Positions 36,493 through 43,881 of a stretch of DNA of 64,000 nucleotides are shown piece after piece (the first letter of the stretch is position 1; each line of letters begins with the position of its first letter). The translations under genes and the position numbers were made by a program. The stretch is from Janthinobacterium sp. GW458P (GTDB taxonomy: Bacteria > Pseudomonadota > Gammaproteobacteria > Burkholderiales > Burkholderiaceae_D): assembly GCF_002127585.1 (NCBI RefSeq), contig NZ_NEGZ01000001.1, positions 403,774 through 467,773 of the forward strand, written 5' to 3'. The notes beneath the pieces were generated by a model that searched no databases, had not been told where the DNA came from, and saw only the letters and a list, made by a program, of their open reading frames with translations.

Positions 36493-37182
36493 TTACGCTT
36501 CGACTTTTTTGATACGCTTGATCACGGTTTTTGCCGGTGCAGCATCGGCTGCCGGCTTGGCCGCGCGTGGGGCGCGTACTTTTTTCTCCGGCAGCGCTTT
36601 CAGTGCTTTCACTGCGGCCGCTTCGGTCTTGGTCGGCGCGACTTTCACGGTCTTGCCGACAGCTTTGGGCGCGGCGGCTTTTTTCGCCGGAGCTTTCTTG
36701 GCGGCGGTGGCAGCCGTGGCCTTCTTCGCTGGCGTTTTCTTTTCGATCACGGGCGAAGCTTCCACATTGGCCTTGCTTGCCGCCAGATGGCCGCTGACCT
36801 TTTTCGGCTCGTCGCCGGCCGCTTTTTTCGGCGCGCGCTTGGCGGCACCCAGCTTGACGGGGGTGTCGCCCCAGATTTCTTCCAGGCGGTAGTAGGCGCG
36901 GATAGGCGCTTGCATGATGTGGACGATCATGTCGCCCAGATCGACCAGCACCCATTCACCGGTGTCCTCGCCTTCCATGCCGATGATCTGGCCGCCGGCA
37001 TCCTTGACCTTGTCGCGCACCGAGGCGGCCAGCGCCTTGGTTTGGCGGTTCGAGGTACCGGAGACGATCGCGATGCGGTCGAACAGGCTGGTCAGGTGAC
37101 TCGTTTCGAAGACGGCGATGTCTTGACCTTTGACGTCTTCAAGGGCGTCAACGACGAGGGTTTGCAGTTTTTTGATGTCCAT
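36493..37182 (-). CDS. rsfS: Ribosome silencing factor with long Lys/Ala/Pro-rich tail
   Basis: 229 residues. Residues 1-115 are a normal RsfS domain (VDALEDVKGQDIAVFETS, SNRQTKALAASVRDKVKD, GEWVLVDLGDMIVHIM, YYRLEEIWGD), which binds ribosomal protein L14 and blocks subunit joining under starvation. Residues from about 120 to the end are a low-complexity histone H1-like tail with repeated PAKKA and APAKKA units. The usual protein ends near 110-130, so the tail doubles its size. It lies between nadD (no gap) and rlmH (6-base gap). Confidence 0.93.
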   Translation of the reverse strand: MDIKKLQTLVVDALEDVKGQDIAVFETSHLTSLFDRIAIVSGTSNRQTKALAASVRDKVKDAGGQIIGMEGEDTGEWVLVDLGDMIVHIMQAPIRAYYRLEEIWGDTPVKLGAAKRAPKKAAGDEPKKVSGHLAASKANVEASPVIEKKTPAKKATAATAAKKAPAKKAAAPKAVGKTVKVAPTKTEAAAVKALKALPEKKVRAPRAAKPAADAAPAKTVIKRIKKVEA

Positions 37183-37866
37183 TTAGCTTTTGTATAAATT
37201 ATGTTGTTCAATATAGTCTAGCACTAGCGGGGAAACAAGCGAGTTTGCCCGATTCCCTCGTTGTAATGCCGCACGTATTTCGGTGGCGGAGATATCCACC
37301 GCGAAGTCCTGTGCCAGATAAGTCAGACCGTGCGGCGTGTTGCGGATGCTGTCCAGAGACCCCAGGCGGCGCGAAAATTCGTCGGCGACCACTTGCGGTA
37401 CTGCTGTGTCATTCAGCGCGAAGCCGGGGCGGGCCGCGACGCAGATATGCGCGTATTCAAATAATTGCTGCCATTCTCGCCATGTCGCAAGCCGCTGCAG
37501 CTGGTCCGCGCCCATCAGGAAAACGATGGAAGCGCGCGGTCCCAGTTCGGCGCGTACCTTGCGCAAGGTATCGATGGTGTAGCTGGCCTGGCCATGCTCG
37601 CTGCGCTCGATCTCCTGGCGGTCGATCACCACGGGCAGGGGCAGGCCGGCGAAGGCCAGGCCGGCCATCTCGGCGCGCTGCTGGCCGGTGGCGCCCAGCT
37701 TGCCCTTTTGCCAGGGCGCGCCGGCCGGAATGACGCGCAGTTCATCGGCGTGCAGCAAACTGGAAAAATGCGTGCCCAGCGCGACGTGGCCACAATGGAC
37801 CGGATCGTAGCTGCCGCCCAGCAGCGTCACGCATGCCGTGCTACCCGCCGTACGACCTATTGTCAC
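37183..37866 (-). CDS. nadD: Nicotinate-nucleotide adenylyltransferase
   Basis: 227 residues. The nucleotidyltransferase motif [17 protein letters not shown] near the N-terminus and the [10 protein letters not shown] motif near the C-terminus are those of NadD, which makes nicotinate adenine dinucleotide in NAD synthesis. Its start overlaps the stop of hemF by 4 bases and its stop abuts the rsfS start, so it is within the operon. Confidence 0.95.
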   Translation of the reverse strand: MTIGRTAGSTACVTLLGGSYDPVHCGHVALGTHFSSLLHADELRVIPAGAPWQKGKLGATGQQRAEMAGLAFAGLPLPVVIDRQEIERSEHGQASYTIDTLRKVRAELGPRASIVFLMGADQLQRLATWREWQQLFEYAHICVAARPGFALNDTAVPQVVADEFSRRLGSLDSIRNTPHGLTYLAQDFAVDISATEIRAALQRGNRANSLVSPLVLDYIEQHNLYKS

Positions 37867-38777
37867 GCCTGCAGCCAGTCGCGATGCACTAGGAAGTCAG
37901 TATACAGCGCCGCTTCGGGACTGCCCGCCTCCGGGTGCCAGTCGTAGCGCCACTTGACCACGGGCGGCATCGACATCAGGATCGCCTCGGTGCGGCCGCC
38001 TGACTGCAGCCCGAACAGGGTGCCGCGGTCGAACACCAGGTTGAACTCGACATAGCGCCCGCGCCGGTAGCACTGGAAATCGCGTTCGCGTTCGCCGTAG
38101 GGCGTGTCCTTGCGCCGCGCCAGCACCGGCACATACGCATCGATGAATGCGTCGCCCACGCTGCGCAGCATGGCGAAACTGTCGTCAAAGCCCAGGGCAT
38201 TGAAGTCATCGAAGAAGATGCCGCCGGCGCCGCGCGCTTCGCGCCGGTGCTTCAGGTAGAAATAATCGTCGCACCACTGTTTGAACTTCGGATGCAGCTG
38301 TGCGCCAAACGGCGCCAGCGCATCATGGCACACCTGGTGGAAGTGCTTCACATCGCCCGCATCGCCATAATACGGCGTCAGGTCCATGCCGCCGCCGAAC
38401 CACCATACGGGTTCGCCGTTCGCATTCACAGTGCTGAAAAAGCGCACATTCATGTGCACCGTGGGCGCATACGGGTTACGCGGATGCAGCACCAGCGACA
38501 CGCCCATCGCTTCCCACGCCTTGCCGCCGAGTTCAGGGCGCGCGGCTGCGGCCGATGGCGGCAATGCCGCGCCGGTGACGTGCGAAAAATTCACGCCGCC
38601 CCGTTCGAACACATTGCCTTCTTCGATCAGCCGCGAAATGCCGCCGCCGCCCTCGGGGCGCTGCCAGGTATCGGTCAGGAAGGGCTTGCCGTCCTGCGCT
38701 TCGAGCGCCTGCACGATACGGCTTTGCAAATCAAGCAGATAGGCTTTGACGGCCGAAGGAGAGGGAGTTGACGACAT
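37863..38777 (-). CDS. hemF: Oxygen-dependent coproporphyrinogen III oxidase
   Basis: 304 residues, the standard HemF length. Conserved blocks include [24 protein letters not shown] (seen in parts), [30 protein letters not shown] and [12 protein letters not shown]. It converts coproporphyrinogen III to protoporphyrinogen IX with oxygen in heme synthesis. It is the first gene of the nadD-rsfS-rlmH-maf-rng block. The sequence around its start and upstream region is duplicated in diverged form at 40621-40718. Confidence 0.96.
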   Translation of the reverse strand: MSSTPSPSAVKAYLLDLQSRIVQALEAQDGKPFLTDTWQRPEGGGGISRLIEEGNVFERGGVNFSHVTGAALPPSAAAARPELGGKAWEAMGVSLVLHPRNPYAPTVHMNVRFFSTVNANGEPVWWFGGGMDLTPYYGDAGDVKHFHQVCHDALAPFGAQLHPKFKQWCDDYFYLKHRREARGAGGIFFDDFNALGFDDSFAMLRSVGDAFIDAYVPVLARRKDTPYGERERDFQCYRRGRYVEFNLVFDRGTLFGLQSGGRTEAILMSMPPVVKWRYDWHPEAGSPEAALYTDFLVHRDWLQA

Positions 38778-38838
38778 CGCGTGGGCCGACGAGGCCGAAA
38801 TAAAAAAGTAAGGACGGATTGTACCCTGTTACGCGTTT
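38742..38838. repeat. hemF start and upstream region, copy related to 40621-40718
   Basis: This stretch covers the first dozen codons of hemF and about 60 bases upstream. It aligns with 40621-40718 at roughly three quarters identity, including GGGCCGAC, AAGGAC, TGTACCC and ACGCGTTT blocks in the same order. A possible hemF -10, TACAAT on the minus strand, lies at 38818-38823. Confidence 0.75.
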
Positions 38839-38918
38839 TTGTGATAGGGCGGCGCTGGCGCTGTGGTTTTGCGGCCGGCGGCGGGCACTGTCCGTGGCCA
38901 GCACCCTGCCGGCATCCT

Positions 38919-40469
38919 CTACAGCATGCGCAATTGCTGCAGTACGGGGAGTTTGTCCCGCATGAACTCATCGATGGCGGCGTTGAGCAGCTGCCGGTGC
39001 GCCGCCTCGTCGGCGCATGCGGCACCTTCCTTGAGCAGGCGGCGCCCGTACTGCGCCATGCCGCTGGCCGCCTGCGCCCGCAGGGTGGCCAGGTCCGGCT
39101 GCTCCCGCTCGGGGATCAGCAGCGAAAACAGCAGCCGGTCGATGAATTCCGTGTCGATACCGCTGCCCGTCAAGGGCGAGCACAGGACGCGGTAGTCGTC
39201 GCCATAGCGCAGCTGCGCGACGATGGACTGGTTCAGGCGATGCGCGGCAGCGCCGTCGCTCTCGCACTGCGCCGCATCCGGAAAATACATCACGACCTGG
39301 CTGCCGGTGACCAGCATGGCCGCCACCTCTGCCAGGCTTTGCACGCTCTGTCCGGGCAAGGCGGGCAGTGCGGCCAGTTCGACCAGGCTGTGCGGGCGTA
39401 TGGCCAGCGCGTCGCAGACGGCGCCGTAGACTTGCTCGTTGCCTGTCACCACGCCAGCCTTGGTCTGGAAGGTAAAGGCCATTTTTGCGCGCGGTACCAG
39501 CATGGCCAGATGCACGTCGGCCAGGCACTCGGCCTGACGCACCGTCCCCATGCGGCGCGCGCCACGTACCAGCACATCCTTGCGGAAGCTGGTATTGAGA
39601 AAATAATCCTTCATCATTTCGCGCATGGCCGCGTCAGGCAGCAAGTCGATGGTGGCTTGCTGGTCGGCGTTCAGATACAGCTCGGGAAAGGCAAAGGGCA
39701 GGTCGGAAGAGCCGGCAAAATCGAGCTTGGCGCCCGCCACGTCGCGCATCACGTCGGTGTGGTACAGCGGCTCCCAGTCCTGATTCAGGTATTCATGCAC
39801 GCTGTAATGAGGATCGCTGTTCACGAGTGCGTTGAGGCGCGGCGCGAGTGCGGGATTGTCCGCGATATAGCCGGCCTGCAGGCTCTGCAACTGCTGCACA
39901 TAGGCGATGCCGGCTTGCATCTGCAAGTCGCTGCGGCCGGGGAAGCTGGCGGCAAACTCGAGCAGCAGGCGTTGCAGGGGCAGGGCGCAGCTCCATCCGG
40001 GCATGGCGTTATAGCTGAGCGAAACGATGCCGCCCGGTTTCAGATAGCGGGCGATGAAGTCAACGATATGCTGGCGGTTCTCCCGGCTGACCCAGGTATA
40101 GATGCCGTGCAGGGCAATGAAGTCGAACTGCGGCAGGCCCGATACGCGGCCCTGGGCCAATTCTTCAAAGCTGTATTCCAGCAGGGTCAGATTGTTCAAC
40201 TGTGCCGATGCCGCCAGGGCGCGTGCGCCTGCGACATGCGCCGGATTGAAATCGTTGCCGTAGAACTGGCCGTTGGCATTGGCCGCCGCCAGTATGTTGA
40301 GCGTCTGGCCGCGGCCGAAGCCCAGTTCAAAGTAGGTGTAGGGCTGATCCAGGGGCACCGGTTCGATACCGTTGAGGATGCAGCTGAAATTGAGGTGATG
40401 CGGACTGAGGTCGCTGTAAAAGCCGTTGGTGTACTCGATATCCGACACGTATCCTTCGTTCCAGGCCAT
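38919..40469 (-). CDS. SAM-dependent methyltransferase with methyltransferase regulatory domain
   Basis: 516 residues. The N-terminal class I methyltransferase has motif I YFELGFGRGQTLNILAAAN (about 46-64) and NDFNPAHVAGARALA. The middle part (about 200-310) fits the methyltransferase regulatory domain found in a group of bacterial methyltransferases, and a 190-residue C-terminal part follows. Substrate unknown; relatives are often near surface or peptide-modifying genes. It has been placed between purD and hemF, bordered by a diverged duplicate of their junction, so it is probably an accessory gene of an integration hot spot. Confidence 0.85.
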   Translation of the reverse strand: MAWNEGYVSDIEYTNGFYSDLSPHHLNFSCILNGIEPVPLDQPYTYFELGFGRGQTLNILAAANANGQFYGNDFNPAHVAGARALAASAQLNNLTLLEYSFEELAQGRVSGLPQFDFIALHGIYTWVSRENRQHIVDFIARYLKPGGIVSLSYNAMPGWSCALPLQRLLLEFAASFPGRSDLQMQAGIAYVQQLQSLQAGYIADNPALAPRLNALVNSDPHYSVHEYLNQDWEPLYHTDVMRDVAGAKLDFAGSSDLPFAFPELYLNADQQATIDLLPDAAMREMMKDYFLNTSFRKDVLVRGARRMGTVRQAECLADVHLAMLVPRAKMAFTFQTKAGVVTGNEQVYGAVCDALAIRPHSLVELAALPALPGQSVQSLAEVAAMLVTGSQVVMYFPDAAQCESDGAAAHRLNQSIVAQLRYGDDYRVLCSPLTGSGIDTEFIDRLLFSLLIPEREQPDLATLRAQAASGMAQYGRRLLKEGAACADEAAHRQLLNAAIDEFMRDKLPVLQQLRML

Positions 40470-40555
40470 GGTTTCCCCGCAGTGGTGGCAAAACGGCAGT
40501 ATGCCATCAGTGCCAGCGGCGCGGGGATGTCGGGCGTGTCAAAAACGATGAATCC

Positions 40556-40718
40556 GTGCTTCAGGTCGCGCCCGCCGATGTCATCGCGGTACTGCGCACC
40601 GGCGCAGCGGCTTTCTTCGCCGGATTTGACGGCATGAGGGGCGGGTATTGCTGCCATCGCGCGGGCCGACGTGGCCGGAAAAAAGCAAGGACAGAATGTA
40701 CCCGGCGACGCGTTTCTG
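40556..40718 (-). pseudogene. Chimeric scar: hemF 5' end fused to purD 3' end
   Basis: Read on the minus strand, 40718-40621 matches the hemF upstream region and first codons (MAAIPAPHAVK against [11 protein letters not shown]). About 15 bases later, 40604-40556 matches the last codons of purD (GAQYRDDIGGRDLKH against GAQYRRDIGWRGLKH). The two parts are in one open frame but the purD stop is lost. Identity to the intact copies is about 75-80 percent. This is what remains when a second purD-gene-hemF segment is placed beside the resident one. Not expected to be functional. Confidence 0.75.
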
Positions 40719-40742
40719 TGAGGGCGGGCCTTGCGTTACGGC

Positions 40743-41558
40743 TCAGGGTGCCGGCGGCGCGGCGCCTTCCTGCACGACGGTGATGGACAGGTCCGGCCCG
40801 GCGCCGGGTGCGCGCGCACTCTCCACGGCCTGTGCGGCGCGCTGCCGCAGGTCGTGCCGCTCGACGCCCGGCTCAGTGATGGCGGCGACCGGGGCTGCGG
40901 CGGGAGCGGACGCCTGCCTGGAAACGATGGCGCGGCCGGCAAAGGCCAGTACGACCAGTAGCAGCGCGGCCATCACCCAGGTTCCCTGGCGAGCATGGAA
41001 AGGGCGCTCCCGCCGAGCCTGGCGCGCGGCGCCGTCGACGATGATGCGCGCCAGCTCCGAGCCGTGCTGGCGCTGGCGCATGGCCTCGAATTGCTGCCCG
41101 GACAAGGTGCCCTGCCTGAGCATGTCGCGCAGAGCGGCGATGGGCGAAGCGAGCAGGCGGTCCTCGGGCAAGCTGGCGTGCGCGGCGTCGCGCTGCCACT
41201 GGTTGATCAGGTCTTCGTCGTACAGGGTGTCGATGGCCAGGCGGTTGACGTGCCGCAGCGCCTCGGCGGTCAGCTGCTGGCGTTCGAGCAGGGCCGCGCC
41301 GCCATGCCGGCGCGGCAGGTCGTGCACGCGCCGCAGGAAATCCTCCTGCGGCAGCAGGTCCGTGAGCAGCAGCCATGCCAGCGCATCGGCGGCACTCGCG
41401 CCGGCCGCCAGTTCCGGCGCCGCGACGTCGTCATCCGAGGGATGTGCGCGTTCGAAAGCGACGATGTCCAGTTCGGCGATGGCGTCGTCGAGTTCATTGT
41501 CCGTGATCAGGCCGAGCTGGCGTACCTGGGCGAGGGCGGGATGGGAGTGGCTGGTCAT
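40743..41558 (-). CDS. Unknown single-span membrane protein
   Basis: 271 residues. Acidic, helical N-terminal 170 residues (LGLITDNELDDAIAELD, DLINQWQRDAA, LRDMLRQGTLSGQQFEAM) followed by a basic stretch and one membrane span at about 193-211 (WVMAALLLVVLAFAGRAI). The tail is Ala/Pro-rich and presumably periplasmic (N-in, C-out by the positive-inside rule). No family recognised. It stands between purD and the chimeric scar, so it is the second accessory gene of this site. Intact frame and normal codon use support a real gene. Confidence 0.65.
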   Translation of the reverse strand: MTSHSHPALAQVRQLGLITDNELDDAIAELDIVAFERAHPSDDDVAAPELAAGASAADALAWLLLTDLLPQEDFLRRVHDLPRRHGGAALLERQQLTAEALRHVNRLAIDTLYDEDLINQWQRDAAHASLPEDRLLASPIAALRDMLRQGTLSGQQFEAMRQRQHGSELARIIVDGAARQARRERPFHARQGTWVMAALLLVVLAFAGRAIVSRQASAPAAAPVAAITEPGVERHDLRQRAAQAVESARAPGAGPDLSITVVQEGAAPPAP

Positions 41559-41683
41559 GGACTCTCATTTTGTCAGGAAGGCAGAATCTTAGCGCAAAGT
41601 CCGATTTCCTGGCACGCGAATGACAACAGGGCCGGGGCGGAGAAGCTCCGCGCCGGCCCTGCCGTGCGCCACAGAGTGGCCGA

Positions 41684-42952
41684 CTAGTGCTTCAAGCCGC
41701 GCCAGCCGATGTCGCGGCGGTATTGTGCGCCATCGAAATGGATTTTTTCCACGGTTTCATACGCCTGCTTCTGCGCCATCTTGATGCTGTCGCCCAGGCC
41801 GACCACGCACAGCACGCGCCCGCCGTTGGTGACCAGGCGCTCGCCCTCGATGCGGGTGCCCGCATGGAAGGTGACGGAGTCGGCGGTTTCGGCCGGGATG
41901 TCGCCGATGGGCGTGCCCTTGACGGGATCGTCCGGGTAGCCGGCGGCGGCCATGACGACGCCAACGGCCGTGCGGCGGTCCCATTCCAGTTCCACGGCGT
42001 CCAGGGTGCCGTTGACGGCGTGCTCCATGACGGTGACCAGGTCGGTCTTCAGGCGCGCCATGATGGGCTGCGTTTCCGGGTCGCCCATGCGGCAGTTGAA
42101 TTCCAGCGTCTTTGGCGTGCCCTTGTCGTCGATCATCAGGCCGGCGTACAGGAAGCCCGTGAACGTGATGCCGTCCTTGGCCATGCCCTGGATGGTCGGC
42201 ACGATGATCTCGCGCATGACGCGCGCATGCATGGCCGGCGTGACGATCGGCGCCGGCGAATACGCGCCCATGCCGCCCGTGTTCGGACCCTGGTCATGGT
42301 CCTTCAGGCGTTTATGGTCCTGGCTGGTGGCCAGCGGCAGGATGTTCTTGCCGTCGCACATGACGATGAAGCTCGCTTCTTCGCCGGCGAGGAATTCCTC
42401 GATGACGATGCGCGCGCCGGCGTCGCCGAACTGGTTATCGGACAGCATCATGTCGACCGCCTGGTGCGCTTCTTCCAGGGTCATGGCAACGACCACGCCC
42501 TTGCCGGCGGCCAGGCCGTCGGCCTTGATGACGATAGGCGCGCCCATGGCGTCGACGTAGGCATGCGCGGGAGCGACGTCTGAAAACGTCTGGTAGGCCG
42601 CCGTCGGGATGCCGTGGCGCTGCATGAAGGCCTTGGCGAAGTCCTTCGACGATTCCAGCTGCGCCGCTTCTTTGGTCGGGCCGAAGATTTTCAGGCCGCG
42701 CGAGCGGAACAGGTTGACGATGCCGGCTGCCAGTGGCACTTCCGGGCCGACGACGGTCAGGCCGATGTGTTCCTGCTGAACGAAATCGGCCAGCAATTGC
42801 GGGTCGCTGATGTCGAGATTGACCAGGCGCGCATCGCGCGCGGTGCCGCCGTTGCCCGGCGCGACATACACCATCTGTATGCGTTCGGACTGGGCCAGTT
42901 TCCAGGCCAGGGCGTGTTCGCGGCCGCCAGAGCCGACTACCAGAATTTTCAT
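41684..42952 (-). CDS. purD: Phosphoribosylamine-glycine ligase
   Basis: 422 residues, standard length. N-terminal KILVVGSGGREHALAWKLAQ, ATP-grasp region IKADGLAAGKGVVVA, PNTGGMGAYSPAP, and LEFNCRMGDPETQ near the metal site. It makes glycinamide ribonucleotide in purine synthesis. The last codons (YRRDIGWRGLKH) are also present in diverged form at 40556-40604. A 60-base gap with a GGGCGGC/GCCGCCC hairpin (42981-42997) separates it from yebC upstream. Confidence 0.97.
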   Translation of the reverse strand: MKILVVGSGGREHALAWKLAQSERIQMVYVAPGNGGTARDARLVNLDISDPQLLADFVQQEHIGLTVVGPEVPLAAGIVNLFRSRGLKIFGPTKEAAQLESSKDFAKAFMQRHGIPTAAYQTFSDVAPAHAYVDAMGAPIVIKADGLAAGKGVVVAMTLEEAHQAVDMMLSDNQFGDAGARIVIEEFLAGEEASFIVMCDGKNILPLATSQDHKRLKDHDQGPNTGGMGAYSPAPIVTPAMHARVMREIIVPTIQGMAKDGITFTGFLYAGLMIDDKGTPKTLEFNCRMGDPETQPIMARLKTDLVTVMEHAVNGTLDAVELEWDRRTAVGVVMAAAGYPDDPVKGTPIGDIPAETADSVTFHAGTRIEGERLVTNGGRVLCVVGLGDSIKMAQKQAYETVEKIHFDGAQYRRDIGWRGLKH

Positions 42953-43012
42953 AGGGACCGTTCGTTCAGTGTGGGTTGCAGGGCGGCGCTGCCGCCCTTG
43001 TGTGCAGAGTGA

Positions 43013-43738
43013 TTAATTCTCAATGAGGGCGTTGGTGAACACTTCCTGGACATCGTCGAGCAATTCCAGCGCATCGATCAGCTTTTGCATCTTGATGGCG
43101 TCTTCGCCCGCATACACGGTTTCCGTCGCCGGCTTCATGATGACTTCGGCCACTTCGGCCTTGAAGCCGGCCGCTTCCAGCGCTTCCTTGACGGTGGCGA
43201 AATCGTGCACGGGGGTCAGCACTTCGAAGCCGCCTTCCTCGTCGGCGATGACGTCTTCGGCGCCCGCTTCCAGGGCCGCTTCCATCAGCTTGTCTTCGTC
43301 GGTGCCCGGCGCGAACAGCAGCTGGCCGCAGTGCTGGAACATGAAGGCCACCGAGCCCTCGTTGCCCATGTTGCCGCCATTCTTGTTGAAGGCGTTGCGC
43401 ACTTCGGCCACCGTGCGTACGCGGTTGTCGGTCATGCATTCGACGATGACGGCCGCGCCGCCCACGCCGTAGCCTTCGTAGCGCACTTCTTCGTAGTTGG
43501 CGCCATCAACGCCGCCGCTGCCGCGGTTGATCGCGCGCTGGACGTTGTCTTTTGGCATGTTCGCGTCAGCCGCCTTGTCGACCGCCAGACGCAGACGCGG
43601 ATTGGCCGCGATATCGGCGCCGCCCATGCGGGCCGCCACCGTGATTTCCTTGATCAGGCGCGTCCAGATTTTGCCGCGCTTGGCATCGGTGGCAGCCTTT
43701 TTATGCTTGATGTTGGCCCATTTGCTATGTCCTGCCAT
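43013..43738 (-). CDS. yebC: YebC/PmpR family DNA-binding regulatory protein
   Basis: 241 residues beginning with the family signature [15 protein letters not shown]. Three-domain acidic protein with NIQRAINRG-type (here [13 protein letters not shown]) and [14 protein letters not shown] blocks. Family members act as transcription regulators or, as shown for some, relieve ribosome stalling on proline stretches. An AAGGAA ribosome site precedes the ATG at 43738. Probably the first gene of a transcript with purD. Confidence 0.95.
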   Translation of the reverse strand: MAGHSKWANIKHKKAATDAKRGKIWTRLIKEITVAARMGGADIAANPRLRLAVDKAADANMPKDNVQRAINRGSGGVDGANYEEVRYEGYGVGGAAVIVECMTDNRVRTVAEVRNAFNKNGGNMGNEGSVAFMFQHCGQLLFAPGTDEDKLMEAALEAGAEDVIADEEGGFEVLTPVHDFATVKEALEAAGFKAEVAEVIMKPATETVYAGEDAIKMQKLIDALELLDDVQEVFTNALIEN

Positions 43739-43814
43739 GTCGAATCTTCCTTAGACGGGTGTTCAATTGTGGCCGACATTTTAGCATATCGGCCCCCTGC
43801 CAAGCGGCATGCTC

Positions 43815-43833
43815 CCGTCATCAAGCGGACACA
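43815..43833 (+). promoter_or_regulatory. Possible Pho box upstream of the PhoD-family gene
   Basis: CCGTCATCAAGCGGACACA agrees with the double PhoB half-site at about 14 of 19 positions. A -10-like TAAAGT begins at 43843, about 10 bases after the box, which is the distance expected when the box replaces the -35 element. The gene 43882 is of a family often in the Pho regulon. Confidence 0.4.
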
Positions 43834-43881
43834 ATCTGTTGCTAAAGTGACGCGCTTTCACCATATTGAGGGCGCGACATC

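Noticed and set aside
38781-40637. Long open frame opposite the methyltransferase gene
   Set aside because: Low-information antisense frame; it also crosses the hemF/purD scar without any sign of a domain.
42980-42998. GGGCGGC/GCCGCCC hairpin between purD and yebC as a terminator
   Set aside because: No T run on either strand and both genes are plausibly one transcript; kept only as a note.
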